From contig JAJRQB010000149.1 of the NCBI GenBank assembly GCA_024280485.1, forward strand, positions 1 to 42,413: DNA of 42,413 nt. The letters are read 5' to 3'. The notes below the pieces were generated by a model that was not told the DNA's origin, did not search any database, and saw only the letters and a program-made list of their open reading frames with translations. The position numbers and the translations under genes were made by a program. This document shows positions 25,754 through 35,017 of this stretch, piece by piece. How positions within the stretch are numbered: the first letter of the stretch is position 1; each line of letters starts with the position of its first letter. This stretch comes from Deltaproteobacteria bacterium (GTDB taxonomy: Bacteria > Desulfobacterota > Desulfuromonadia > Desulfuromonadales > Geopsychrobacteraceae).

Positions 25754-28117
25754 TTATGCAATAGGGCTTACTTCCACCACCCCAAGCTTCAGAAATTCGT
25801 CTACCTGTTCAGACAATTCTCCCACAGTAAAGGGCTTGCCGACAAACCCGATTTTCCCTTCCTCCAAGATAGATTGGACACGGTCATCGAGGCTATAACC
25901 TGAGCAGAGAATTACACGCACGTCAGGATTGATCTGCTGCATAGCAATAAAAGCATCTCTACCGTCCATGACCGGCATAATCATGTCGAGAATGACGAGG
26001 TCGATTTCTCGCCACGCCTGTCGATAATATTCGACCGCTTGCTGCCCGTCCTCACACTCATACACCTGGTAACCAAGGGACTGCAACATCTCGACAGCGA
26101 CTCCCCTGACTATCCTTTCATCATCGACCAGCAGGATACGGGCCTTGCCTGTGACCAGCGTACAGAACTTGGGTTGATCTTCCTGCAGGTCGGATGCGGC
26201 AAGAGGGAAGTAAAGATGAAAAGTTGTCCCTTTACCGATGCTGCTCTCAACATCAATATGACCGTTATGATTGGTCATAGTGCCATACACACTCGCCAGC
26301 CCCATCCCGGTCCCCTTCCCCATCTCTTTTGTCGTAAAGAAAGGTTCAAAAATGCGATTTATAACCTCGGTGTCCATCCCGCACCCGGTATCAGCAATGC
26401 TGACCCGCAGATACTCAACCTCTGTCTGCCCCTCAGCGTATATTTTGGCATGTTTCCAGTCTGGAGCTGGCTTAAAGAGCGCAGTTTCAAAAGACAACTT
26501 GCCCCCCTCTGGCATAGCATCACGGGCATTGAGAGCAATATTCAGAAGAGCACTCTGCAATTGGTTCGGATCACCGAGAACCTGTGTTGTCCCGTCATGA
26601 AAATTCTGATGAATCTCAATGCGCTTGTCGATACTACGCTGCAGGAGTGATGTGACCTCACCAACGATTTGTTCGATTGCGACCGGCACGGATAGGTATT
26701 TCCCTTTGCGACCAAAAGCCAGCAGCTGTTCGATCAGAGCAGCAGAACGGTTGGCAGAATCTATAATGTTCTGGGCGTAGGCTGTCAGTTTCTTATCTTC
26801 AAGTCGAAACACAAGCAGTTCGGCGTAGCCAAGGACACCTGTCAACTGGTTGTTGAAATCATGGGCAATCCCCCCGGCCAGATACCCGATCGCCTCCATC
26901 TTTTCCGCATGACGCAGGTGTTCCTGAAGCTTTTGATTCTCTGCCTCAGTCTGTTTTTTTTCAGTGATATCCTCCACCAGTTCAATAAAGCCTGCTTCCT
27001 GTCCGTTCTGCTCAGGAAGCGGCACGACCGTCAGGTGAGCCGCAAAGTGACGACCATCTTCCCTGCTCCCCTCGGTTTCGAACTGATGGATCTGCTGAGG
27101 CAGCACTTTCTGTGTGTCTGAACAGTTAGGGCATTGTTCTTTGCAGTATTCAAACTGGTCATGGCAGAACTGGCCAACAAAAGACTCCGTGGAGCGCTGA
27201 AACAATTCACCCATTTTACGGTTCACCATGGTGATTCTGAATTCTTTATCAATCAGAGAGATCCCCAGCGGCAGGTTATCGACCAGAGTCCGGTAACGCT
27301 CTTGATTCGACTGCAGGCTCGCTTGCGCTTTAAGACGTGCTTCTAAATCACCCTGCGATTTACTGAGTGCTTCACGGAGGCGATTCCTGAGCTCCATCCA
27401 ATAGCTGCCGATCAAAATCGGGATAGCCCAGATGTGCAGGTTATGGCGGATAGGGGCAAAGACGGCCACATGTCGCTCGCTGTTGGCCAGGTTAAAAATC
27501 ATCAAAAACTCATCCAGAAAAAAACAACCGATTCCGGCCAACAACAGAAGTGACACCTTCTTGCCTCGTTGTCGTGCCCGATACAGCACCACCAGCGCCA
27601 CAGTCAGAATCAGGGACGCGGCGATCCGAAAGATCATATCTCCGGCATACGAACCAAAGAGGCTACCCGGATGTTGCTCAACAAAACTGATCCAGCCAGG
27701 GGCGGCAAACAGGTAGATGCTGGTGCTGATAAGCGTGGCAGCCCACAAATATGACTTACTGAAGCGTACGTTGTCGAGGTAGTACCACATGAAAGCAAAA
27801 ATGATGGCTATGTAGGAGAGCATCGTCAGGAGATGCTCCAGCGGGGGGTAAAAACGGTACATCTCAGGAAACTGAACCAGACCACGATAGCTGCCATACT
27901 CACCAACAAACATGAGTAACTCGCGGGCCAAACCGAACAGTGCGGCCAGGAGAACAAAACAATCACGTCGGTTGCCACTACGACGCCATTCGAGTAATGA
28001 AACCAGGCCCAGAACAGCCCAGAAAAATGCCGCCAGAAGAAAACGGACTGGATCTACGCCAGTCTGTCCTCCTTGTCCTCCCCCGAAATGTTCAAGAATT
28101 ATGAGCAGCTCATGCAT
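25754..28117 (-). CDS. Hybrid histidine kinase with 7-TM sensor, PAS and receiver domains
   Basis: This 787-residue protein has about seven membrane helices in residues 25-245 and then a PAS domain (265-390) containing a cysteine cluster C318, C325, C329 and C332. The kinase core has phosphoacceptor H419 (GGIAHDFNNQL), the N-box ALLNIALNARDAM, DTGCGMD and KGTGMGLASV. A C-terminal receiver follows with phosphoacceptor D711 in LVILDMIMP and K in VGKPF. The GIAHDFNN H-box is the type found in deltaproteobacterial hybrid kinases without an attached output. The signal is unknown; the cysteine cluster could hold a metal or a redox switch. Confidence 0.9.
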   Translation of the reverse strand: MHELLIILEHFGGGQGGQTGVDPVRFLLAAFFWAVLGLVSLLEWRRSGNRRDCFVLLAALFGLARELLMFVGEYGSYRGLVQFPEMYRFYPPLEHLLTMLSYIAIIFAFMWYYLDNVRFSKSYLWAATLISTSIYLFAAPGWISFVEQHPGSLFGSYAGDMIFRIAASLILTVALVVLYRARQRGKKVSLLLLAGIGCFFLDEFLMIFNLANSERHVAVFAPIRHNLHIWAIPILIGSYWMELRNRLREALSKSQGDLEARLKAQASLQSNQERYRTLVDNLPLGISLIDKEFRITMVNRKMGELFQRSTESFVGQFCHDQFEYCKEQCPNCSDTQKVLPQQIHQFETEGSREDGRHFAAHLTVVPLPEQNGQEAGFIELVEDITEKKQTEAENQKLQEHLRHAEKMEAIGYLAGGIAHDFNNQLTGVLGYAELLVFRLEDKKLTAYAQNIIDSANRSAALIEQLLAFGRKGKYLSVPVAIEQIVGEVTSLLQRSIDKRIEIHQNFHDGTTQVLGDPNQLQSALLNIALNARDAMPEGGKLSFETALFKPAPDWKHAKIYAEGQTEVEYLRVSIADTGCGMDTEVINRIFEPFFTTKEMGKGTGMGLASVYGTMTNHNGHIDVESSIGKGTTFHLYFPLAASDLQEDQPKFCTLVTGKARILLVDDERIVRGVAVEMLQSLGYQVYECEDGQQAVEYYRQAWREIDLVILDMIMPVMDGRDAFIAMQQINPDVRVILCSGYSLDDRVQSILEEGKIGFVGKPFTVGELSEQVDEFLKLGVVEVSPIA

Positions 28118-28309
28118 TACAACCCCCCAAGATCACGGAAAATATCAGAGCATCTCCACTGAAAGGAAATTGATTTGAATTGACAGACAAGGCATCCCCC
28201 TCGATAAGTGCCAAACTCAAGTCGATAGTACAATCTAACTTGAGACTTGATTCAGATCAAAGAGAAAACATCTAGGGCGTGAGGCCACAGCATACCGCCA
28301 GGTCCTTGT

Positions 28310-29158
28310 TCAACAGACAGAATCCAACCCTAAAAAACTGCGCGGATTTCCTGAAAGCACTTTATTTTCAAGCTCATTCGAAAGGTTCAGAGATTTCACA
28401 AGTTCAATGTAATCAAGCACAATCTCTGGTTGATAGATGAGTGCGTCGGAGCCGAAACAGACGCGATCCGGGTAGTGGCTGATGAAGTCAGAGTAACTGT
28501 CCGGGTTACCCTGGATGTGTGGAAACATATAGGCAATATCGGTATAGACGTTGGGATAAGTGTCGAGGATTTTGCGAAAGGCTTTCCGGCCGATGCCGAA
28601 GTGGGGAAAGTTGATTCTCAGGTGGGGGAAATCATCGAGGATAGCGCGCATCGTGTCGCCGTAGCGATTGGCATCCATGTGGTAGAGAACCGGCAGATCG
28701 TGGGCTTCGGCAAAAGCGAAGATCTCCCATTCGCGCTTATGATACTGCTCAAGGCTGATGCCAAAGGTATCGGGAACACTGGTTACACGCAGATCATTGG
28801 CGTCATCGGCCAGGTAGAGCCCCTTGATCCCTCTGAAGCCGCGCTGGAGATGATCCTGAATAAAGCTCTGAACATCGCTATTCAGCATACGCGTGTCGAG
28901 CATCGGAAAGAGCATGTCACCGGTCTGCTGCGTGAACTTCAGGAGATCATCGGCTTCGTTGAAGAGGGGATCTCCCAGATTGTCAAAACCCTCAGGAATA
29001 AGCTTCCAGACATCTTGAGCATTGAGGCTGGTATTGACCAGTCCCATAACTGCCAGATGACTAACGCCAGCATCACGCAACCGGGCCAGGCCATGAGAAA
29101 CCCTCTCAGCCTGACCCAGCCCTGCAAAACAATGACAATGGACGTCAATAATTTCCAA
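28310..29158 (-). CDS. Amidohydrolase-family TIM-barrel protein
   Basis: This 282-residue metal-dependent hydrolase of the amidohydrolase-2 type starts EIIDVHCHCFAGLG with the HxH metal motif at the end of strand 1. A later H (YHMDANRYGD), H (FPHFGIGRKAF) and the terminal metal aspartate (RVCFGSDALIYQPEIVLDYI) complete the set. Members hydrolyse or decarboxylate cyclic and aromatic acids. The start is TTG immediately after the bamR TGA, with GGGAGA 8 bases upstream inside bamR. An internal ATG would delete the HxH. Its place at the end of the aromatic operon suggests a related but unassigned reaction. Confidence 0.75.
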   Translation of the reverse strand: MEIIDVHCHCFAGLGQAERVSHGLARLRDAGVSHLAVMGLVNTSLNAQDVWKLIPEGFDNLGDPLFNEADDLLKFTQQTGDMLFPMLDTRMLNSDVQSFIQDHLQRGFRGIKGLYLADDANDLRVTSVPDTFGISLEQYHKREWEIFAFAEAHDLPVLYHMDANRYGDTMRAILDDFPHLRINFPHFGIGRKAFRKILDTYPNVYTDIAYMFPHIQGNPDSYSDFISHYPDRVCFGSDALIYQPEIVLDYIELVKSLNLSNELENKVLSGNPRSFLGLDSVC

Positions 29159-29929
29159 TCAGCGATTCTCCCAGGTGGCTTCGCGTTTCTCGACAAATGC
29201 AGTTAGTCCTTCGACCGCATCATGGGTCTTCATCAACTCAGCCAGGTAAAGGGTTTCCACCCGCTCCAGCTTGGCGATGACCCGCTGCCGGTACTCATCC
29301 CGTGCGGCCAGAACCGCAAACCGTAGAGTGCTGGCACTGCTCGGGGCCAGGTATTTATCGAAATACTCCGTGGCTGCTGTTTCCGGATTTTCGGATACGT
29401 TGTCGACCAGCCCGGTTGACAGGGCTTCTTCCGCACCCATGCTGCGGCCGGAAAGGAGCAAATCTTCTGCTCTGGCCTGGCCAATCCGTTCGGGCAGCAG
29501 GCAACTGGCGGCCGGAGCAAAGACCGCCAGTTTGATTTCCGGCTGACCCAGCTTGGCGTCGGTTGCGGCCAAAAGCATACTGCCTGCGGCAGCAACTTCC
29601 AGCCCACCACCCAAGCACTGGCCTTTGATTGCCACCAGCAGCGGCAGCGGGAAATTAATCATACTACGCACCAGGGCGTGCAGAGACTTGAGCATGTCGG
29701 CACACTGATCCGGCATATGCTCAGCAACACTGGCCCCGAAGCTGAAATGCGGGCCTTCATGGTCGAACAGTACCGCGCGCAGATCTTTTGCATCGCGATG
29801 CTCAGCCAATGCAGCATCAAGGGCCGCGATCATCGCGGCATCAACAATATTGGCTTTCGGCCGCGCCAGACGTAACCGCAGCAGCGTGCCATCGCGGTCG
29901 AGCCAGACTTTCAGTGGACTATCACTCAT
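29159..29929 (-). CDS. bamR: BamR: cyclohexa-1,5-diene-1-carbonyl-CoA hydratase
   Basis: This 256-residue crotonase-fold enzyme hydrates the product of benzoyl-CoA reductase to 6-hydroxycyclohex-1-ene-1-carbonyl-CoA. The crotonase hallmarks are the oxyanion loop FSFGASVAEHMPD, GQCLGGGLEVAAAG with a catalytic glutamate, and LGQPEIKLAVFAPAASCL with the second. The IKLAVFAPAAS segment distinguishes dienoyl-CoA hydratases from ordinary enoyl-CoA hydratases. The ATG at 29929 is chosen over the upstream frame because GGAAGGA lies 7 bases before it. Confidence 0.9.
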   Translation of the reverse strand: MSDSPLKVWLDRDGTLLRLRLARPKANIVDAAMIAALDAALAEHRDAKDLRAVLFDHEGPHFSFGASVAEHMPDQCADMLKSLHALVRSMINFPLPLLVAIKGQCLGGGLEVAAAGSMLLAATDAKLGQPEIKLAVFAPAASCLLPERIGQARAEDLLLSGRSMGAEEALSTGLVDNVSENPETAATEYFDKYLAPSSASTLRFAVLAARDEYRQRVIAKLERVETLYLAELMKTHDAVEGLTAFVEKREATWENR

Positions 29930-29950
29930 CGATTTATCCTTCCATAAATT

Positions 29951-30065
29951 CCCCTCTCCCTGAGGACCCACAGGGCCTAGAGGAGAGGGCCAGGGTGAGG
30001 TGGAAACAGTTGCAAAAGCATCCCCTCATCCGGCCTTCGGCCACCTTCTCCCTCAGGGAGAAGGG
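29951..30065. repeat. Two-arm REP-like element between bamA and bamR
   Basis: This copy has an enlarged left arm, where GACCCACAGGGCCTAG interrupts the CCCTCTCCCT...AGGAGAGGG palindrome. The right arm (CCTTCTCCCTCAGGGAGAAGG) is intact. It fills most of the gap between bamA and bamR. Confidence 0.85.
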
Positions 30066-30086
30066 CTGCACTAAAGATCAGTTCGT

Positions 30087-31226
30087 TTACTTCCCAGGCA
30101 TCAAACTTTCGATCAACTCTTCAGTCCAAGGGACCCCTTTAGCTAGCCCCTGACGCAGCTTGACGAAATCAATTTCGCGACCGGTCTCCTTGTTCCCTTC
30201 GTTAAAGGCACGGAAGCCGGTGCGTGCTTCGTTCATCATATTCAATGCCAGCCAGGCACGGGAATTTTCCTTATTAGCGTTCCAGGCATTGAGCTTCGGC
30301 TTGCGCAATTCTTCAAGGCTCTTGGCCATGCACTCGGGGAAGGTTTCTATCAACTTGGCGCAGAGTTCCTCGACCTTTTCATCGAGCATACTCAGATCGA
30401 TTTCACCGCTTTTGATCAGGTCGCGCCCTTCCTTGAAGGCACTGCCAGCGCGGAAATCGCCATGGATGATCCGCCCGTACTCATCAAGATACTGATCGGT
30501 AACCACGGTTGGGTTGGCGACAAATTTACCGCCGATCTTCAACGCCGGAACCACATCAGCGATAATTCCCAGACGTGCCGCTTTGTGGGCCGAGAAAGGC
30601 TCGCAAAGAGTCCCGGAGACCATCGCCTGCTCACAGCCGATCATCACTGGCAGAAAATCGGTCGCGCCGCCGATTGCCGCCGAACCATGCTTGGGTCCGG
30701 CCTGGCCGAAGTTGGCGAGGTCGTGGGCGATGGTGAAATCGCAGGCCATGCCGATCTCCTGACCACCACCGATCCGCATGCCGTTGACCCGGCAAACGAC
30801 CGGCTTGTCACAATCAAGAATCGCCGAAACCATGTCATTGAACAGGCGCATGTACTGACGGTATTCCTGGGGATTGCCAGCATAATACTCGGCATATTCC
30901 TTGGTATTTCCGCCGGTACAGAAGGCTTTTTCGCCAACTGCGGTAAAGACCACAGCGTTGACTTCGCGGTCAGTCGAAGCACGCCTAAAAGCCAGAATTG
31001 TCGCCTTGACCATGTCGGTCGTGTAGGAGTTGAACTGCTTGGGATTGTTGAAGATAATCCAGGCGTTATAGAGCCCTTCAGCCACCGAACCATCACGGCG
31101 CTTAGCCGGACGCTTTTCATATTGAACCATACCCTCACAGAGGCTCTCAATATCTTGTGCGACCAGGTTGTGGTCGATCAAGGTGGCGGGTGAGGTTTCT
31201 GCGATAATTTGATCTGTTGTAGCCAT
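30087..31226 (-). CDS. bamA: BamA: 6-oxocyclohex-1-ene-1-carbonyl-CoA hydrolase (ring opening)
   Basis: This 379-residue crotonase-superfamily hydrolase adds water and opens the ring to 3-hydroxypimelyl-CoA. It is the widely used marker of anaerobic aromatic degradation. Diagnostic stretches are YNAWIIFNNPKQFNSYTTDM, FCTGGNTKEYAEYYAGNP, RIGGGQEIGMACDF, FGQAGPKHGSAAIGGATDF and GTLCEPFSAHKAARLGI. The N-terminus precedes the crotonase core by about 45 residues, as usual for BamA. It has an AAGGAGATTACACA ribosome binding site. REP-like elements flank the gene on both sides. Confidence 0.97.
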   Translation of the reverse strand: MATTDQIIAETSPATLIDHNLVAQDIESLCEGMVQYEKRPAKRRDGSVAEGLYNAWIIFNNPKQFNSYTTDMVKATILAFRRASTDREVNAVVFTAVGEKAFCTGGNTKEYAEYYAGNPQEYRQYMRLFNDMVSAILDCDKPVVCRVNGMRIGGGQEIGMACDFTIAHDLANFGQAGPKHGSAAIGGATDFLPVMIGCEQAMVSGTLCEPFSAHKAARLGIIADVVPALKIGGKFVANPTVVTDQYLDEYGRIIHGDFRAGSAFKEGRDLIKSGEIDLSMLDEKVEELCAKLIETFPECMAKSLEELRKPKLNAWNANKENSRAWLALNMMNEARTGFRAFNEGNKETGREIDFVKLRQGLAKGVPWTEELIESLMPGK

Positions 31227-31291
31227 TGTGTAATCTCCTTTTGAGACATAGGAATTCGCTATATAAATCTTTTACTATGATTTTGAGTCGT

Positions 31292-31390
31292 CCCCTCTCC
31301 CTAAGGGAGAGGGCTAGGGTGAGGGGGCCGACAGCACAAACTCTTCCCCCTCATCCGGCCTTCGGCCACCTTCTCCCTCAGGGAGAAGGG
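31292..31390. repeat. Two-arm REP-like element between bamQ and bamA
   Basis: Left arm CCCTCTCCCTAAGGGAGAGGG and right arm CCTTCTCCCTCAGGGAGAAGG are both perfect palindromes, separated by a variable spacer that carries CCGGCCTTCGGCC. Confidence 0.88.
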
Positions 31391-31402
31391 ACTCGTCAAA
31401 GG

Positions 31403-32467
31403 TCAGGGAATCAGAATCGCCCGACGCTGCATCTTCTGATCATGCACATCGGCAAAAACGTTATTGATCTCACTCAACGGTCTCTGCTCGATAAATGATT
31501 TGAGTTCGACCTTACCATCCAGGACCAGATCCAGGGCCGCCGGATAGTACTCGGGCAGACAACCCCAGTTGCCGATCGCACGGGCATGGAAGGCCATCAG
31601 GTTGGAGAGACGGATATCAACCTTCGCCATGGTGAACCCCACTACGCTCAGGGTTGCACCGTGGACTATCAAGCCGTAGGCTGATTCCTGTCCCGGCTTG
31701 CTGCCAGAACATTCGAAGATGAACCATTCAGTGCTCGGCAGACCATTCTCTTTGGCGAATGCGCCGATCGCCTTCTTCAGATCACGACCACTGATCTCAC
31801 CCGCGTTGAAGGTGACTGCTGCACCATATTCGGTAATGGCATCCAGTTTGTTCTGATCGATATCGATCGCGACCACCGTCGCGCCGAAGGCTTTGGCCAT
31901 CTGCACGCAGTACCCGCCGACACCACCCACTCCGATAACAATCGCCAGACTCCCTTGGGTCACGCCCGCCTGATGCACCGCCTGATAAGGGGTTGTCACC
32001 GCGTCGGCAACCACAGAGACATCTGCCAACTCAAGACCGGCAGCGCTCAATCGTTTTTCGTCAACCGGACACAAATCACGTGCAGGCACCACAATGTGAC
32101 TGGCAAAACCGCCCTGAATATCGTTACCCGGCATCTGCTGACTGCGACAGATGGTCCCTTTGCCACGCTTGCACAGATCACACTCGCCACAGGGCATGAC
32201 CGCAGGGATAATCACGGCCTTGCTCAGCCAGTCACCAGCTCCCTCGCCAGTGGCAACCACGCGGCCGCTGATTTCGTGGCCCAGAGTCAGTGGCAGCTCT
32301 GAGTTGGTCCGCACCCCATCGTAAAAGAAACCCAGATCGGTATGACAAACCCCACAACCCGCAACCTCAACAACCACCTCGCCTGCATTAGGCTGAGCGA
32401 GGAATTCCTGACGGGTCAGAGGCTCATTCACTCCATTCATCATCCAACGGTAAGCATTTATCGACAT
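31403..32467 (-). CDS. bamQ: BamQ: 6-hydroxycyclohex-1-ene-1-carbonyl-CoA dehydrogenase
   Basis: This 354-residue zinc alcohol dehydrogenase oxidises the 6-hydroxy intermediate to the 6-oxo compound with NAD. Catalytic zinc ligands lie in [14 protein letters not shown] and LGHEISG. Structural zinc cysteines are in [15 protein letters not shown]. The nucleotide motif is [18 protein letters not shown] with the NAD-selecting D in [10 protein letters not shown]. It has a GGAGAAGACGTC ribosome binding site. Its position directly before bamA matches the order of the pathway. General alcohol dehydrogenase activity is the alternative, but the context strongly favours BamQ. Confidence 0.92.
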   Translation of the reverse strand: MSINAYRWMMNGVNEPLTRQEFLAQPNAGEVVVEVAGCGVCHTDLGFFYDGVRTNSELPLTLGHEISGRVVATGEGAGDWLSKAVIIPAVMPCGECDLCKRGKGTICRSQQMPGNDIQGGFASHIVVPARDLCPVDEKRLSAAGLELADVSVVADAVTTPYQAVHQAGVTQGSLAIVIGVGGVGGYCVQMAKAFGATVVAIDIDQNKLDAITEYGAAVTFNAGEISGRDLKKAIGAFAKENGLPSTEWFIFECSGSKPGQESAYGLIVHGATLSVVGFTMAKVDIRLSNLMAFHARAIGNWGCLPEYYPAALDLVLDGKVELKSFIEQRPLSEINNVFADVHDQKMQRRAILIP

Positions 32468-32508
32468 GACGTCTTCTCCTGTGAATCGATTTTAGCCCTC
32501 ATAAACCT

Positions 32509-32937
32509 TCAGGACCTTTTAAATGTTGTCTGTTCGGCAAGTTTGAGAAAGGTCTCACGCAAACTGACGGGCATACTGCAGGGTTGCCGTGATTCGCGCC
32601 GGACCCAGATATGCCTGGTATGGCCGGTGGTCAGAAGCTGGCCTCCACGTTCCACCTGATAACTGAATTGCAGGCTGCGACTGGCAACCCAGTCGAGCCA
32701 GGCGGTGACCTTGACGCTGTCACCATAACAGGCCGCCAGACGGTAATTCTGCTGGGCCTGAGTGATAAGCATAAAATACCCGAGGTCTTCAATTTCGGGA
32801 TAAGGCGTACCCGCATCGAGACAGAATCTGGTCCGAGCCAATTCGAACCAGACCAGATAGTTGGCGTGGTGAACAACGCCCATCTGATCAGTTTCGGCGT
32901 AGCGGACATCTATTTCGACTTCAGATTTTGGTTTCAT
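32509..32937 (-). CDS. 4HBT/YbgC-like acyl-CoA thioesterase
   Basis: This 142-residue hot-dog-fold thioesterase has the 4-hydroxybenzoyl-CoA thioesterase motif RYAETDQMGVVHHANYLVWFELAR, with the catalytic aspartate in ETDQMG. It could recycle CoA from dead-end or toxic aromatic thioesters or adjust the CoA pool. Thioesterases are common in benzoyl-CoA clusters. It lies 24 bases after the thiolase and 41 bases before bamQ. Confidence 0.82.
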   Translation of the reverse strand: MKPKSEVEIDVRYAETDQMGVVHHANYLVWFELARTRFCLDAGTPYPEIEDLGYFMLITQAQQNYRLAACYGDSVKVTAWLDWVASRSLQFSYQVERGGQLLTTGHTRHIWVRRESRQPCSMPVSLRETFLKLAEQTTFKRS

Positions 32938-32961
32938 AAAATCATCCGCAAGTTGTCTGGT

Positions 32962-34107
32962 TCAAAGCCGTTCAATCAGAGTCGCCATCCCCTGACCATG
33001 CCCAATACAGAGCGAAGCAATTCCATAGCGTCCACCGCTGGTCTCAAGACCGTTAAGCAGGGTGGTAATCAATCGGGTTCCAGTACAACCCAGGGGGTGG
33101 CCGAGAGAGGAGGCGCCACCCCAAGGGTTGACCTTTTGCAACGGCAACTGGAGTTCGTTGATACAGGCCAGGGCCTGACTGGCAAAGGCTTCATTGAGTT
33201 CAAACAGATCGATATCGGCTAGCGAGAGATTATTTTTCTCAAGCAGCTTACGGATTGCCGGAACCGGCCCCATCCCCATCTGGCAGGGATCAAGACCGAC
33301 GACGCTAAAACCGACGACGCGGGCCCGTCGTGGCAGGCTGAACCGCTCACAGGCGGACTCGGAGGCAAGCAGTGTCAGGCTGGCACCGTCATTCAGCGTT
33401 GAGCTGTTCCCTGCCGTTACGGTGCCGTCCTCTTTGAAGATCGTTTTAAGTTCCGCGAGACTGGCGCGATTGGTGCCAGGCCGCGGGGACTGGTCTTGAT
33501 CTGCGATGCTGTCGCCGGCGGAAATCGGAATGATCTCCCGGGTAAAATGACCGGCATGCTGTGCAGCAACCGCCTTGCGATGGCTCTCCACGGCAAAATC
33601 ATCCTGCTCAGCACGGCTGATACTGTAGACCTTCGCGACCTTTTCAGCGGTCAGCCCCATATTGTTGAAGGGGAACTCATAACGAGCCAGCAGCCCCTGG
33701 TGATAATCGGTTGCGGCCTGCATCGGCACATGGGTCATATGTTCGACACCGCCAGCCATCAGCAGTTCAGCGTTGCCGCTGGAGATCGTCGATGCGGCAA
33801 AATTGAAAGCCTGCAGACTGGAGGCACAGAGGCGGTTGATGGTGACACCAGGGATAGAATCAGGCAGACCGGCCAGAAGTGCCGAGAGCCGGGCAATATT
33901 CTTCCCCTGCTCCAGATGCTGGCCAACGCAACCGATATAGATATCGTCGATAGCCGGAGTCAATTCTGCGCCAGACGACATCCCATCGAGCAACCCACGC
34001 ATCAGCGCCGCGAGCATTTCATCAGCCCGGACGTCACGGAACAGCCCTTTGTCGGGATGGGATCTGCCGATGGCAGTCCGCTTTGCTTCGACCAAATAAG
34101 CGTTCAT
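32962..34107 (-). CDS. Thiolase (acetyl-CoA acyltransferase) I
   Basis: This 381-residue thiolase cleaves a 3-oxoacyl-CoA. It has the nucleophilic cysteine in INRLCASSLQAFNFAA, the GGVEHMTHVPM loop, the NEAFASQALA motif, GGASSLGHPLGCTGTR with the catalytic histidine, and the C-terminal base cysteine in ASLCIGHGQGMATLI. All catalytic residues are present. It may act on 3-oxopimelyl-CoA or acetoacetyl-CoA. The second thiolase of the operon presumably covers the other step. Confidence 0.9.
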   Translation of the reverse strand: MNAYLVEAKRTAIGRSHPDKGLFRDVRADEMLAALMRGLLDGMSSGAELTPAIDDIYIGCVGQHLEQGKNIARLSALLAGLPDSIPGVTINRLCASSLQAFNFAASTISSGNAELLMAGGVEHMTHVPMQAATDYHQGLLARYEFPFNNMGLTAEKVAKVYSISRAEQDDFAVESHRKAVAAQHAGHFTREIIPISAGDSIADQDQSPRPGTNRASLAELKTIFKEDGTVTAGNSSTLNDGASLTLLASESACERFSLPRRARVVGFSVVGLDPCQMGMGPVPAIRKLLEKNNLSLADIDLFELNEAFASQALACINELQLPLQKVNPWGGASSLGHPLGCTGTRLITTLLNGLETSGGRYGIASLCIGHGQGMATLIERL

Positions 34108-34138
34108 CGCGATCCTTCAGTCAATTTGGAATAAAGAT

Positions 34139-34236
34139 CCCCTCTCCCTGAGGGAGAGGGCTAGGGTGAGGGGGTGCCTTGTGCAGGGCATTCCCCTCAT
34201 CCGGCCTTTGGCCACCTTCTCCCTCAGGGAGAAGGG
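34139..34236. repeat. Two-arm REP-like element between SDR and thiolase genes
   Basis: Left arm CCCTCTCCCTGAGGGAGAGGG and right arm CCTTCTCCCTCAGGGAGAAGG are intact palindromes. The spacer carries GGCCTTTGGCC. Same family as at 11668, 29951 and 31292. Confidence 0.88.
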
Positions 34237-34252
34237 TAATTTGTTAAGTCCA

Positions 34253-35017
34253 TTACAGTGACAGCAGCCCACAGCTTTTGCCACCGTCGACATGCAATAC
34301 CTGCCCGGTGATAAATTCAGAGTCATCTGACGCCAGAAAGGCCACCGCGGCGGCGATATCCTCGACCTTACCCATCTTACCAGTCGGCTGCATGCGAATC
34401 AGTCGCTCGCGGGCTTCGGCCGGCAACCCCTGGGTCATCGGTGAATCGATTGCCCCCGGAGCCACGGCATTAACGTTGATCTGAAACCGCGCGAATTCAA
34501 GTGCCAGTGAACGAGTCAAGCTAACGAGCCCACCTTTACTGGCAGTATAATTGGCCTGACCAATACTGCCGAGCCAGGCGCGTGAAACAATATTAACGAT
34601 CTTGCCGTAACGCTGAGTTTTCAGGGTTGGAAAGACCGCCTGACAGCACAGAAAAGCCCCCTTGAGATTGACATCGAGGACCTGATCCCAATCCTGCTCC
34701 GAGATGTTGCTGATCAGGTTGTCACGGATGATACCGGCATTATTGATCAAGACATCGATACGTCCAAATTTCTCAACAACCTGTCTGACCAATTGCCCGA
34801 CCTGCTCCTTGTTGGAGACATCCGCGCTGAGCGGCAAAATTTCCACATCATAATCTTTGAGGCTATCGGTCAACTGCTTCAATTGTTCAGCGTTGACGTC
34901 AACCAGAGCCAACTTTGCCCCCTGCTCAGCAAAGCGGCGCGTGATTGCAGCTCCTATTCCCTGCCCGGCACCGGTGATCAGCACCACAGGATTTGTCCCC
35001 CCTGTTGCAGCTGTCAT
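34253..35017 (-). CDS. Short-chain dehydrogenase, probable 3-hydroxyacyl-CoA dehydrogenase
   Basis: This 254-residue SDR of the FabG type has the nucleotide motif TGAGQGIGAAITRRFA, NNAGI, and the catalytic S-Y-K set (S in IVSRAW, Y-x-x-x-K in YTASKGG). FabG-like proteins usually reduce 3-oxoacyl-ACP, but between thiolases in this operon it more likely oxidises 3-hydroxypimelyl-CoA to 3-oxopimelyl-CoA. That is inference. Its start overlaps the upstream thiolase stop as TGATG. Confidence 0.87.
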   Translation of the reverse strand: MTAATGGTNPVVLITGAGQGIGAAITRRFAEQGAKLALVDVNAEQLKQLTDSLKDYDVEILPLSADVSNKEQVGQLVRQVVEKFGRIDVLINNAGIIRDNLISNISEQDWDQVLDVNLKGAFLCCQAVFPTLKTQRYGKIVNIVSRAWLGSIGQANYTASKGGLVSLTRSLALEFARFQINVNAVAPGAIDSPMTQGLPAEARERLIRMQPTGKMGKVEDIAAAVAFLASDDSEFITGQVLHVDGGKSCGLLSL

